Of a stretch of DNA of 64,000 bases, positions 1-8,747 are shown one piece after another. The position numbers and the translations under genes were made by a program. The stretch covers positions 186,001 to 250,000 of the forward strand of contig NZ_QUHB01000002.1 in assembly GCF_003479405.1 (NCBI RefSeq), in the 5' to 3' direction. The stretch's first letter is position 1; every line of letters begins with the position of its first letter. Origin of the DNA: Eubacterium sp. AF16-48. Lineage in GTDB: Bacteria > Bacillota > Clostridia > Lachnospirales > Lachnospiraceae. The notes under the pieces are model-generated. The model was not told the origin of the DNA. It saw nothing but the letters and a program-made list of their open reading frames with translations, and searched no databases.

Positions 1-185
1 CTCTACGCTGGATTCAACGGCAGGTTGACCCGACACTTAAAATGCTGGAAACAATCACAGCAAAAACAGGCGTTGATTATCTGAAAGAAATCCGTAAATC
101 CACAAAACTGACGGAAAAGCACTACAAGATAATCGAACAACAGACCACATCTACCGAAGATGTGATTTTAGAAAAGGAGAATTGA
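1..185 (+). CDS. MobT-type relaxase, C-terminal end (Tn916 Orf20-like), partial
   Basis: An open frame enters from the left edge (first full codon at base 3) and stops with TGA at 183-185, giving about 60 residues. The residues around RWIQRQVDPTLKMLE resemble what I remember of the end of the Tn916 Orf20/MobT rolling-circle relaxase, which nicks oriT for conjugation. The next genes are in Tn916 order (DUF3789, TcpD-like, ArdA, TcpE, VirB4-like), which supports the call. The catalytic part lies outside the window, so identity is inferred from the tail and the gene order. Confidence 0.6.
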   Translation, partial: LRWIQRQVDPTLKMLETITAKTGVDYLKEIRKSTKLTEKHYKIIEQQTTSTEDVILEKEN

Positions 186-188
186 AAA

Positions 189-320
189 ATGCAACGATTA
201 TTATTTGACTTCCTGCTCTTCTCTTTAGGTGGAACAGTTGGCGTGATTGCCATGTGTATTTTACAGGCTGGCAGACAGTCTGACAGAAAAATGATGGAAC
301 TGAAAGGAGAAAAGAAATAA
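189..320 (+). CDS. DUF3789-type small membrane protein of Tn916-family ICE
   Basis: A 43-residue ORF starts three bases after the relaxase stop. One hydrophobic helix (about residues 5-25) is followed by a charged tail ending KGEKK. Its TAA shares its last A with the ATG of the next gene, so the two are translationally coupled. Small DUF3789 proteins sit at this place in Tn916-like elements. No biochemical role is known to me. The call rests on size, topology and position. Confidence 0.6.
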   Translation: MQRLLFDFLLFSLGGTVGVIAMCILQAGRQSDRKMMELKGEKK

Positions 321-541
321 TGAATTTTGGACAGAACCTTTATAACTGGTTTTTAAGCAACGCACAGAGCCTTGTACTGATGGCGATTGTTGTTATCGGT
401 ATCTACTTGGGATTTAAGCGTGAGTTTTCCAAACTCATCGGATTCTTGGTAGTTGCCTTAATAGCCGTTGGTCTTGTATTCAATGCATCCGGCGTAAAAG
501 ACGTATTGTTACAGTTATTCAATAAGATTATTGGAGCGTAA
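320..541 (+). CDS. TcpD-like conjugation membrane protein (Tn916 Orf19-like)
   Basis: A 73-residue protein with two predicted membrane helices (about 16-34 and 38-60). It overlaps the previous stop by one base. TcpD-type proteins are small inner-membrane parts of the Gram-positive conjugation channel in Tn916 and pCW3 relatives. The sequence is mostly hydrophobic, so the assignment depends on topology and on lying between the relaxase and the ArdA/TcpE genes. It is the last backbone gene before an inserted gene at 621. Confidence 0.55.
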   Translation: MNFGQNLYNWFLSNAQSLVLMAIVVIGIYLGFKREFSKLIGFLVVALIAVGLVFNASGVKDVLLQLFNKIIGA

Positions 542-620
542 AATTAAGAATCCCACATTTTGAACACAAACTTGTGGTAATATACTAATATCATTAAAAT
601 GTTTAAAGGAGATTCTTATT

Positions 621-1148
621 ATGGTTAGATACAGTATTGAAATCGGACAGAAAGAACAAGATATTTTAAAAGAAATCGTTTTAGCCAGTGATAAAAATGT
701 AAAGAAACGTAAATTTGCAACAGGGTTATCGTCTGTGATGGCTGTCATAATGTTAATATACACGATTCTTTGCTTTATGAATAGTCGTATTGGCTATGGT
801 ATTATTGGATTATTATTTTCAGTTTTCTTTATCTGGATTATCATAAACGGAGCTAACACATTTCAGAAAAAAGTAATAAATATTGTTCATTCAAAGATGG
901 ATAATAAACTGACTTCGGGAAAACGTGAATATTGTTTTGATACCGATGGAGTTGCAGTTAGTTCTGATATTGGTAACGGGACTAATCATTGGAACGCCTT
1001 TAAATGTTGGGGGATTTTCAGAAATTACATATATATCAGAACAATAAAAAATGAAATGGTTCTTGTTAATCAAAATGATTTGTCTGAAAATGATGTAAAA
1101 GAGTTAAAATCCCTTTTGAGTCAGAATTTAAAAGAAGAAACGCTTTAA
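621..1148 (+). CDS. YcxB-like membrane protein inserted in the ICE backbone
   Basis: A 175-residue protein with a short cytoplasmic start, two membrane helices (about 36-53 and 57-77) and a C-terminal soluble domain. The stretch from 'REYCFDTDGV' through 'HWNAFKCWGIF' and 'YIYIRT' has the pattern of YcxB-like domains. The RBS is AAAGGAG at about 606. A promoter-like TTGAAC/TATACT pair lies at 560-586 and a strong terminator follows at 1164, so it is probably transcribed on its own. Canonical Tn916 has no gene here, which suggests a later acquisition. Function unknown. Confidence 0.55.
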   Translation: MVRYSIEIGQKEQDILKEIVLASDKNVKKRKFATGLSSVMAVIMLIYTILCFMNSRIGYGIIGLLFSVFFIWIIINGANTFQKKVINIVHSKMDNKLTSGKREYCFDTDGVAVSSDIGNGTNHWNAFKCWGIFRNYIYIRTIKNEMVLVNQNDLSENDVKELKSLLSQNLKEETL

Positions 1149-1163
1149 TATTGTTTTAGAGTT

Positions 1164-1197
1164 AAGCAGTCTTTCAGTTATGATCGACTGCTTTTTT
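1164..1197 (+). terminator. Rho-independent terminator after the YcxB-like gene
   Basis: AAGCAGTC (1164-1171) pairs with GACTGCTT (1186-1193) and a T-run follows. It separates the inserted gene from the ardA cluster. Confidence 0.7.
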
Positions 1198-1231
1198 CAT
1201 ACTCAAAATTAGAAGAAAGGACTGAATTACG

Positions 1232-1723
1232 ATGGAAGAATGTAGCGTATTGATTGAAACGACCAAATCAGCAGAGGATAAAACCTCTCGCTGGTTTGAT
1301 TTACCCATTGATTATGAGCTGTTCCGTGACCTGCTCGGTGTGGAAGCTGACAGCAAAGACTATCAAATCACAGATATGAAGCTCCCCTTTGCTGGCGATA
1401 TTGTAAGGACAACTTCTGTCAGACGATTAAACAAGCTATACTTTGCTTACACGGATTTATCGCCAGAAGTTCAGCAGGCATACAAAGAGTTGATTCCTTA
1501 TTGTGGCGGTGTAGAGGATTTATTGCAGGAATCCGAAGAATTTTTGTTTTATCCAGAGTGTCACAACATCATGGACGTTGCCCGTTACCGCTTGGAGCAT
1601 AACATTGAATTTTCTGCTCTTTCCGAAAAAGGAAAGAAATATTTTAATCTGGAAGCCTACGCCCATGAACTGGAAGAAAAAGGACGTTATGCTCTCTGCA
1701 ACAACGGTATGTTCAAACTTTGA
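1232..1723 (+). CDS. ArdA-type antirestriction protein, copy 1
   Basis: A 163-residue acidic protein of the ArdA family. ArdA proteins mimic B-form DNA and inhibit type I restriction enzymes when a conjugative element enters a new host. Family features are the early 'WFDLPIDYE' motif, many Asp/Glu residues and the C-terminal 'NLEAYAHELEEKGRYAL' stretch, which matches the 'YIDYEAYGRDL' region of copy 3. The RBS is AAGAAAGGA upstream of ATG 1232. It is the first of three tandem paralogues with 15-16 bp gaps, which look like one transcript. Confidence 0.75.
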   Translation: MEECSVLIETTKSAEDKTSRWFDLPIDYELFRDLLGVEADSKDYQITDMKLPFAGDIVRTTSVRRLNKLYFAYTDLSPEVQQAYKELIPYCGGVEDLLQESEEFLFYPECHNIMDVARYRLEHNIEFSALSEKGKKYFNLEAYAHELEEKGRYALCNNGMFKL

Positions 1724-1738
1724 CAGGTGGTATTGCTT

Positions 1739-2134
1739 ATGGCAGAAATGAAAGTATTTGTTATCAATCTTGATGAACAGGAAAAAGATACAGGCTGTGC
1801 GTGGTTTACACTTCCCTGCAACATAGAAGCATTAAAACAATCCATTGGTTTACCGCCGGACAGTGACCGTTATCTTATCAGTGATTATGATTTTCCTTTT
1901 GAAATCCTGCAAGATACAGACCTCGACTTGCTAAATAATGTCTGCCTTGCAATTTCAGAGAGTGAAATCCCACCCGAAGATATACCTGCAATTCAAAGAG
2001 AATGGTTTTCAAACCTGCAAGAGCTGGAAGCCGGACTTTGCAATATTACATACCATCGGAACTGTTCAGATATGGAAGAAACATCAGAACATTTCCTGTG
2101 TGTGCATGGCAGATTTTATGAATACAATGAGTGA
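1739..2134 (+). CDS. ArdA-like antirestriction protein, copy 2 (short)
   Basis: A 131-residue acidic paralogue of the neighbours: 'CAWFTLPCNIEALKQSIGL' matches the ArdA N-terminus and 'DYDFPFEI' the central motif. The C-terminal 'YxAYxxDL' element of the other two copies is missing and the protein is about 30 residues shorter. It may be a degenerate or specialised DNA mimic. ATG 1739 is chosen because AGGTGG at 1725-1730 is well spaced. The GTG at 1727 lies inside that RBS. Confidence 0.6.
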   Translation: MAEMKVFVINLDEQEKDTGCAWFTLPCNIEALKQSIGLPPDSDRYLISDYDFPFEILQDTDLDLLNNVCLAISESEIPPEDIPAIQREWFSNLQELEAGLCNITYHRNCSDMEETSEHFLCVHGRFYEYNE

Positions 2135-2150
2135 AAGGAAGTGACCGTTT

Positions 2151-2654
2151 ATGCTTGATGATATGCAAGTCTATATAGCCAATCTTGGCAAGTACAATGA
2201 GGGAGAACTGGTCGGGGACTGGTTCTCTTTTCCGTTGGACGAAGAAGTGATTGCAGAACGTATCGGCTTAAATGCAGAGTACGAAGAATACGCAATCCAT
2301 GATACGGACAACTTCCCGATGGAGATTAGCGAATACATTTCCATCGAAGAACTGAACCGTATCTATGAGCAGTTGGAAGAATTACCGGATTACCTGCTGG
2401 ACGACTTGGACAGTTTTATATCCTGCTATGGAAGTCTGGAAGAACTGGTGGAACATAAGGACGACATCATTCTGTATTCCGGCTGTGAAACGATGACCGA
2501 TTTAGCCTACTATCTGATTGATGAAGAACAGATACTCGGAGAAATCCCGTCCTCTTTACAGAACTATATCGACTATGAAGCCTACGGGCGTGACCTCGAT
2601 ATAGAGGGGACATTTATTGCAACAAACGCTGGTATCTGTGAGGTACTGCGTTAA
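2151..2654 (+). CDS. ardA: ArdA antirestriction protein, copy 3 (Tn916 Orf18 orthologue)
   Basis: A 167-residue strongly acidic protein. The N-terminal 'MQVYIANLGKYNEGELVG' and C-terminal 'LQNYIDYEAYGRDLDI' segments match, from memory, the ArdA of Tn916, a DNA-mimic dimer that blocks type I restriction/modification enzymes. Length fits the family (about 166). Its position just before tcpE also matches Tn916, so this is the ancestral copy and the two upstream are additions. GTGACC with AAGGAAG lies just upstream of ATG 2151. Confidence 0.85.
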   Translation: MLDDMQVYIANLGKYNEGELVGDWFSFPLDEEVIAERIGLNAEYEEYAIHDTDNFPMEISEYISIEELNRIYEQLEELPDYLLDDLDSFISCYGSLEELVEHKDDIILYSGCETMTDLAYYLIDEEQILGEIPSSLQNYIDYEAYGRDLDIEGTFIATNAGICEVLR

Positions 2655-2767
2655 GGGCTGGCAGATCAGCACCGCCACTGGTGCTACTGTCAGCTTTTCT
2701 CTTGGGGGCAGTCTGGAAAATCCGGCTGTCCCTGTTGTTATGAAAATGAAGAAAGGAGCATTTACAA

Positions 2768-3157
2768 GTGAAGAAAATCCGAAGTTATACAAGTATCTGG
2801 AACGTGGAAAAGGTACTGTATGCCATCAATGATGTAAACCTGCCATTCCCTGTGACCTTTACCCAGATTACATGGTTTGTACTGACGGAATTTATCATCA
2901 TTCTGTTTGCAGATGTACCGCCACTTTCCATGATTGAGGGAGCATTTTTAAAATATTTCGGGATTCCCGTTGCTCTTACATGGTTTATGTCACAGAAAAC
3001 CTTTGACGGGAAAAAGCCATACAGTTACATCAAGACGATGGTGCTGTATGCTCTGCGTCCCAAAGTGACTTATGCCGGAAAAGCCGTGAACCTGCATAAG
3101 CAGAAATTTGAGGAAACTATCACGGCAGTAAGGAGTGTGACCTATGTTCCCGATTAA
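2768..3157 (+). CDS. TcpE-family conjugal transfer membrane protein (Tn916 Orf17-like)
   Basis: A 129-residue protein starting at GTG 2768 behind GAAAGGAGC. A soluble N-terminus of about 35 residues is followed by two membrane helices (about 37-57 and 60-78) and a basic C-terminal tail. TcpE proteins are inner-membrane parts of the Tn916/pCW3 transfer channel. It overlaps the VirB4-like gene by 14 bp, indicating coupling. The 113 bp upstream (2655-2767) contain a GC-rich inverted-repeat stretch but no gene I can support. Confidence 0.7.
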   Translation: MKKIRSYTSIWNVEKVLYAINDVNLPFPVTFTQITWFVLTEFIIILFADVPPLSMIEGAFLKYFGIPVALTWFMSQKTFDGKKPYSYIKTMVLYALRPKVTYAGKAVNLHKQKFEETITAVRSVTYVPD

Positions 3158-5597
3158 ATATATCGACAATAACCTTGTCTGGAATAAGGACAATGAGGTG
3201 TTCGCCTACTATGAGCTGATACCGTACAATTATTCATTCTTATCCCCAGAACAGAAATACCTTGTGCATGACAGCTTCCGTCAGCTTATCGCACAGTCCC
3301 GTGAGGGAAAGATTCATGCGTTGCAGATTGCAACTGAAAGTTCAATCCGAAGCATACAGGAACAGTCAAAGAAGCTGGTCACTGGAAAGCTCCGTGAGGT
3401 AGCAATCCAAAAGATAGACGACCAGACCGAAGCCCTTGTATCCATGATAGGCGACAATCAAGTAGATTACCGTTTCTTTCTGGGATTCAAGCTCATGGTC
3501 ACAGAGGACGAAGTCAATCTGAAGAACATCAAAAAATCGGTATTTCTGACATTCCGTGAGTTTTTGAATGAGGTAAGGCATACGCTGATGAACGACTTTG
3601 TTTCTATGAGCAATGATGAAATCAACCGTTATGTGAAGATGGAGAAATTACTGGAAAACAAAATCTCCCGTAGGTTCAAAATCCGCCGACTGGAAGCCAA
3701 AGACTTTGCGTATCTGATGGAACACCTCTACGGCAGGGACGGGATAGCCTATGAAGATTATGAGTATCCTCTTCCAAAAAGAAAATTAAAAAGAGAAACA
3801 CTGATTAAGTATTATGACCTTATCCGTCCTACCCGTTGCGTGGTGGAAGAAAGCCAGCGATATTTGCGTCTGGAACATGAGGACAGTGAAAGCTATGTGT
3901 CCTACTTTACGGTCAATGCCATTGTCGGAGAACTGGACTTCCCATCATCGGAAATCTTTTATTTCCAGCAACAGCAGTTCACATTCCCTGTGGATACGTC
4001 CATGAATGTTGAGATTGTCGGAAATAAGAAAGCCTTAACCACTGTCCGTAATAAGAAAAAGGAATTAAAGGACTTGGACAATCACGCCTATCAAGCCGGA
4101 AATGAAACAAGTTCAAATGTGGTGGAAGCCTTAGACAGTGTCGATGAACTGGAAACAGATTTAGACCAGAGCAAGGAAAGTATGTACAAGTTAAGTTACG
4201 TCATACGGGTATCTGCACCCGATCTTGACGAACTGAAACGCCGTTGTGATGAAGTCAAGGACTTTTACGATGATTTGAATGTGAAGCTGGTTCGCCCTGC
4301 CGGAGATATGATGGGACTGCATGGAGAGTTTCTTCCAGCCAGCAAACGTTATATCAATGATTATATCCAGTATGTGAAATCCGACTTTTTAGCCGGACTT
4401 GGTTTCGGTGCTACCCAGATGTTGGGAGAAAATACAGGAATCTATATCGGATATTCCGTGGATACGGGAAGAAATGTCTACCTACAACCGTCCCTTGCCA
4501 GTCAAGGGGTAAAAGGTACGATCACAAATGCGTTGGCTTCTGCTTTTGTCGGTTCGCTTGGTGGTGGAAAATCATTCTGTAATAACCTGCTGGTGTATTA
4601 TTCCGTCCTGTTCGGTGGACAGGCAGTTATCCTAGACCCGAAAAGTGAGCGTGGGAACTGGAAAGAAACACTGCCGGAGATTGCAGAGGAAATCAACATT
4701 GTAAACATTACCAGTGATTCCAGCAATCAAGGGCTGTTAGACCCGTATGTGATTATGAAAGATGTCAAGGACGCTGAAAGTCTTGCCATTGATATTCTGA
4801 CGTTCCTTACAGGTATCAGCAGTCGTGATGGCGAAAAGTTTCCTGTCCTTAGAAAAGCTGTCCGCACGGTATCCCAGAATCAGAACCACGGGCTGTTGCA
4901 GGTCATTGAGGAACTGCGGAAAGAGGATACTGCCGTATCCCGTAACATTGCAGACCATATCGAAAGTTTTACTGACTATAATTTTGCACAGCTCCTGTTC
5001 TCGGACGGTTCGGTGGAAAATGCAATCAGTCTGGATAACCAGCTCAACATCATACAGGTTGCAGATTTGGTTCTGCCGGATAAGGATACCACCTTTGAGG
5101 AATACACGACCATTGAGCTGTTGTCGGTATCCATCTTAATTGTTATCAGTACCTTTGCCCTTGACTTTATTCACAGTGACCGAAGTATTTTTAAAATTGT
5201 AGACTTGGACGAAGCATGGGCGTTCTTAAATGTGGCACAAGGAGAAACACTCTCAAACAAGCTGGTGCGTGCTGGTAGAGCCATGAACGCCGGAGTTTAT
5301 TTCGTGACACAATCCTCTGGGGACGTATCGAAAGAAAGTCTGAAAAATAACATCGGTTTAAAGTTTGCTTTCCGCTCCACAGATACCAATGAAATCAAGC
5401 AGACCTTAGAGTTTTTCGGGCTGGACAGTGAGGACGAAAACAACCAGAAACGGTTGAGGGATTTGGAGAACGGACAATGCTTAATGCAGGATTTATACGG
5501 GCGTGTCGGTGTGGTACAGATACACCCTGTCTTTGTAGAACTGCTCCATGCCTTTGATACCAGACCGCCGATAAAAAGTGAGGTGGATTTGGAATGA
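3144..5597 (+). CDS. VirB4-like conjugation ATPase (Tn916 Orf16-like)
   Basis: An 817-residue AAA+ ATPase that powers assembly of the Gram-positive type IV secretion channel at the membrane. Walker A 'GSLGGGKS' lies near residues 469-477 and Walker B 'IVDLDEAWAFL' near 684-694. 'FVTQSSGDVS' and 'NNIGLKFAFRS' follow, as in VirB4/TraC-type proteins. Length agrees with Orf16 of Tn916 (about 815). It overlaps tcpE by 14 bp and the next gene by 4 bp (ATGA). The frame is intact. Confidence 0.88.
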   Translation: MFPIKYIDNNLVWNKDNEVFAYYELIPYNYSFLSPEQKYLVHDSFRQLIAQSREGKIHALQIATESSIRSIQEQSKKLVTGKLREVAIQKIDDQTEALVSMIGDNQVDYRFFLGFKLMVTEDEVNLKNIKKSVFLTFREFLNEVRHTLMNDFVSMSNDEINRYVKMEKLLENKISRRFKIRRLEAKDFAYLMEHLYGRDGIAYEDYEYPLPKRKLKRETLIKYYDLIRPTRCVVEESQRYLRLEHEDSESYVSYFTVNAIVGELDFPSSEIFYFQQQQFTFPVDTSMNVEIVGNKKALTTVRNKKKELKDLDNHAYQAGNETSSNVVEALDSVDELETDLDQSKESMYKLSYVIRVSAPDLDELKRRCDEVKDFYDDLNVKLVRPAGDMMGLHGEFLPASKRYINDYIQYVKSDFLAGLGFGATQMLGENTGIYIGYSVDTGRNVYLQPSLASQGVKGTITNALASAFVGSLGGGKSFCNNLLVYYSVLFGGQAVILDPKSERGNWKETLPEIAEEINIVNITSDSSNQGLLDPYVIMKDVKDAESLAIDILTFLTGISSRDGEKFPVLRKAVRTVSQNQNHGLLQVIEELRKEDTAVSRNIADHIESFTDYNFAQLLFSDGSVENAISLDNQLNIIQVADLVLPDKDTTFEEYTTIELLSVSILIVISTFALDFIHSDRSIFKIVDLDEAWAFLNVAQGETLSNKLVRAGRAMNAGVYFVTQSSGDVSKESLKNNIGLKFAFRSTDTNEIKQTLEFFGLDSEDENNQKRLRDLENGQCLMQDLYGRVGVVQIHPVFVELLHAFDTRPPIKSEVDLE

Positions 5598-7729
5598 TAA
5601 AATCTATCACAAGAGAAAAGGTATTCCATGTACTGAAACTGGTACTGCTTGCCGTGACCGTTACGCTGGTACTGCTGTCCCTGCTTGGGACGGTAGCTCA
5701 TGCGTCTGGACTGGTCGATGATACGGTCAATGCAGACAACCTGTATTCAAAGTATCCGCTTTCCAACTATCAGCTTGATTTCTATGTGGACAATAGCTGG
5801 TCTTGGCTACCGTGGAACTGGCTGGACGGCATTGGAAAATCGGTGCAGTACGGGCTTTACTGTATCACAAATTTTGTCTGGACAATCAGCCTGTATCTTA
5901 GCAATGCCACAGGATATGTGGTGCAACAGGCGTATAAGCTGGACTTCATCAATGACATGGCAGACAGTATCGGGAAAAGTATCCAGACACTTGCCGGAGT
6001 GACCGAAAACGGATTTTCCAGCAGTGGATTCTATGTGGGATTCCTGCTCATTATCATTCTGATTGTAGGTGTTTACACCGCCTATACAGGGCTTCTCAAA
6101 CGGGAAACAAGCAAAGCACTTCACGCTGTTATCAACTTTGTGGTGGTGTTCATTGTGTCTGCGTCCTTTATTGCTTATGCTCCCAATTATATCCAGAAAA
6201 TCAATGATTTCAGTTCGGACATCAGCACCGCTTCTCTGGACTTGGGGACAAAAATCATGCTCCCCGATTCACAAAGCAAAGGCAAGGACAGCGTAGACCT
6301 TATCCGTGACAGCCTTTTTGCGATACAGGTAGAAAAACCGTGGCTGTTGTTGCAGTTCGGGAACAGCGATACCGAAGAAATCGGGACTGACCGTGTAGAA
6401 GCTCTGGTATCTGCCAGCCCGTCCGATGAAGATGGGGAAACAAGGGAAAATGTTGTGAAAACAGAGATTGAAGATAACGACAATGACAACCTTACCATTC
6501 CACAGGTCGTCAACCGTCTGGGTATGGTGTTCTTCCTGCTCATTTTCAATCTCGGTATTACAATCTTTATCTTCCTGCTTACCGGCATGATGTTATTTTC
6601 CCAGATACTTTTTATCATATATGCCATGTTTCTGCCTATCAGCTTCTTACTGTCCATGATACCAACCTATGAAAATATGGCGAAACAGGCAGTTGTCCGT
6701 GTGTTCAATGCCATTATGACAAGAGCCGGAATCACACTGATTGTGACCGTGGCATTTTCGATTTCCAGTATGTTCTACAACATCTCCACGGACTATCCGT
6801 TCTTTATGGTGGCGTTTTTGCAGATAATCTGCTTTGCCGGAATCTATATGAAACTCGGAGAACTAATGAGTATGTTCAGTCTTAATGCCAATGACAGCCA
6901 GCAGATAGGTCGCCGGATATTCCGTAGACCGATGGTATTCATGCGACATCGGGCAAGACGTATGGAACACAGGATTGCAAGGGCTGTCGGTGCTGGAAGT
7001 GTTGCAGGTGCGGTGGCTGGTGCAAGTGTTGCCAGAGCCGGAAATCCAGCAACGAACCAACCGCCAAAGAAACGGGAAAATACCTCTGCCAGCATGGGAA
7101 GCCGTGTCGGTTCTGCGGTAGGTGCTGTGATGGATACGAAAAATAAAGTCCGTGACAGTGCTTCCTCTCTGAAAGAAAATGTGAAAGACCTGCCGACACA
7201 GGCTGGTTATGCCGTCCATTCTGCCAAACAGAAAGCAAAAGATAATGTATCGGACTTTAAGCGTGGCGTTGTGGAAGAACGGGAAAATCGACAGGAACAG
7301 CGTACACAGAAACGCAACCTGCACAGGGAAAATATCTCACAGAAAAAGCAGGAATTACAGAAAGCACAGGAAGCAAGGCAGACAGTTCATGCGAATGGAT
7401 CAGCGACAGCCGGAGCTACCAGAAGCCATGAACGCCCTGTTGCCACACCTGTTCCAAAACCTGCACCGACCGATACAGTTACGAAGCCAGATATGAAACG
7501 TCCTGTTACTTCTCCTGTGATAAAAAATGCAGAAGTCAAGGCTGGAAAAGAAACTATCCGAACCAACATCAGACAGGAACAACAGGTCAAATCGGTTGCC
7601 AGAACAAACCAGACAAACATAGAGGAATCCAGAAGTAATCGAAAGAAAACCACTGTACAGAAACAGGTCAACCAAAAACAGAATCGTAAGACTGTTACGA
7701 AGCAACTAGAGAAAGGACGGAAGAAATGA
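5594..7729 (+). CDS. Conjugation channel membrane protein (Tn916 Orf15-like, VirB6-type)
   Basis: A 711-residue protein with an N-terminal signal/anchor (about 12-36, cleavage likely near 'AHASG'). Several membrane helices follow at about 85-110, 150-170, 180-200, 305-350 and 380-420. A long hydrophilic, Lys/Gln/Arg-rich tail runs from about 450 to the end. This is the organisation of Tn916 Orf15 and VirB6/TcpH-type proteins that line the DNA transfer channel. 4-bp overlaps on both sides show a tightly coupled operon. No break is seen. Confidence 0.8.
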   Translation: MIKSITREKVFHVLKLVLLAVTVTLVLLSLLGTVAHASGLVDDTVNADNLYSKYPLSNYQLDFYVDNSWSWLPWNWLDGIGKSVQYGLYCITNFVWTISLYLSNATGYVVQQAYKLDFINDMADSIGKSIQTLAGVTENGFSSSGFYVGFLLIIILIVGVYTAYTGLLKRETSKALHAVINFVVVFIVSASFIAYAPNYIQKINDFSSDISTASLDLGTKIMLPDSQSKGKDSVDLIRDSLFAIQVEKPWLLLQFGNSDTEEIGTDRVEALVSASPSDEDGETRENVVKTEIEDNDNDNLTIPQVVNRLGMVFFLLIFNLGITIFIFLLTGMMLFSQILFIIYAMFLPISFLLSMIPTYENMAKQAVVRVFNAIMTRAGITLIVTVAFSISSMFYNISTDYPFFMVAFLQIICFAGIYMKLGELMSMFSLNANDSQQIGRRIFRRPMVFMRHRARRMEHRIARAVGAGSVAGAVAGASVARAGNPATNQPPKKRENTSASMGSRVGSAVGAVMDTKNKVRDSASSLKENVKDLPTQAGYAVHSAKQKAKDNVSDFKRGVVEERENRQEQRTQKRNLHRENISQKKQELQKAQEARQTVHANGSATAGATRSHERPVATPVPKPAPTDTVTKPDMKRPVTSPVIKNAEVKAGKETIRTNIRQEQQVKSVARTNQTNIEESRSNRKKTTVQKQVNQKQNRKTVTKQLEKGRKK

Positions 7730-8733
7730 GATTAAAACGTATCCTTATCATAGGTACGATATTTCCAGTCCTTTTCTCCATTGTCCTCTTTTTCGGGATA
7801 TTGATTTCCGGCGAAGATGACGACAATTCAAACAGCTATTCGCCTGTCTATTCTGGCATGAACCTGTCAGCCGATGTCCTCAAACATCAGCCGATGGTAG
7901 AAAGATACGCCAGAGAAAACGGTATTTCGGAGTATGTGAACGTCCTGCTTGCCATCATACAGGTGGAAAGTGGCGGTACAGCTACCGATGTCATGCAGTC
8001 CAGTGAAAGTCTGGGGTTACCGCCGAACTCATTAAATACAGAGGAATCTATCAAGCAGGGGTGTAAATATTTTGCGTCCCTGCTTTCTTCCTGTAAAGGG
8101 AAAGGTATGACAGACATTAACGTGGTCATTCAATCTTATAACTATGGCGGTGGCTATGCTGACTATGTGGCGAAGAATGGGAAAAAGCACAGTTTCAATC
8201 TTGCAGAGAATTTCGCAAGAAACAAATCTGGCGGTACAAAAGTGACCTATACCAATCCGATAGCTGTCAGTAAAAATGGTGGCTGGCGTTATAACTACGG
8301 AAATATGTTTTATGTGGAGCTGGTCAACCAATATCTGAATATAAAACAGTTCAGTAACGAAACGGTACAGGCGGTTATGAATGAAGCATTGAAATATCAA
8401 GGTTGGAAGTATGTCTACGGTGGCAGTAACCCGAACACCTCTTTTGACTGTTCTGGTCTTACCCAGTGGTGCTACGGAAAAGCAGAAATCAGCCTGCCAC
8501 GAATCGCACAGGCACAGTATGACGCAACCCAGCATATCCCATTGTCACAGGCACAGGCTGGCGATTTGGTCTTTTTCCATTCCACCTACAACACCAGTGA
8601 CTATGTTACCCATGTAGGAATCTATGTGGGTAACAATCAGATGTATCATGCCGGAAATCCAATCGGCTATACTGATTTGACCTCTGCCTACTGGCAACAG
8701 CACATCATTTGTGCCGGAAGAATTAAGCAATAG
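7726..8733 (+). CDS. Bifunctional lysozyme-like / NlpC-P60 peptidoglycan hydrolase (Tn916 Orf14-like)
   Basis: A 335-residue membrane-anchored hydrolase that opens the wall for the conjugation apparatus. A membrane helix at about 6-27 is followed by a lysozyme-like domain (about 50-165: 'LLAIIQVESGG', 'VIQSYNYGGGYADYV'). A C-terminal NlpC/P60 domain covers about 210-335, with the catalytic Cys in 'SFDCSGLTQW' (about 241) and His in 'THVGIYVG' (about 296). This matches Orf14 of Tn916 in order and size. Confidence 0.88.
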   Translation: MRLKRILIIGTIFPVLFSIVLFFGILISGEDDDNSNSYSPVYSGMNLSADVLKHQPMVERYARENGISEYVNVLLAIIQVESGGTATDVMQSSESLGLPPNSLNTEESIKQGCKYFASLLSSCKGKGMTDINVVIQSYNYGGGYADYVAKNGKKHSFNLAENFARNKSGGTKVTYTNPIAVSKNGGWRYNYGNMFYVELVNQYLNIKQFSNETVQAVMNEALKYQGWKYVYGGSNPNTSFDCSGLTQWCYGKAEISLPRIAQAQYDATQHIPLSQAQAGDLVFFHSTYNTSDYVTHVGIYVGNNQMYHAGNPIGYTDLTSAYWQQHIICAGRIKQ

Positions 8734-8747
8734 AAAGGACTTGAAAT

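Noticed and set aside
6844..7324. Minus-strand ORFs opposite the Orf15-like gene
   Set aside because: Shadows of the biased codon use in the hydrophilic tail of the plus-strand gene. No RBS and no domain.
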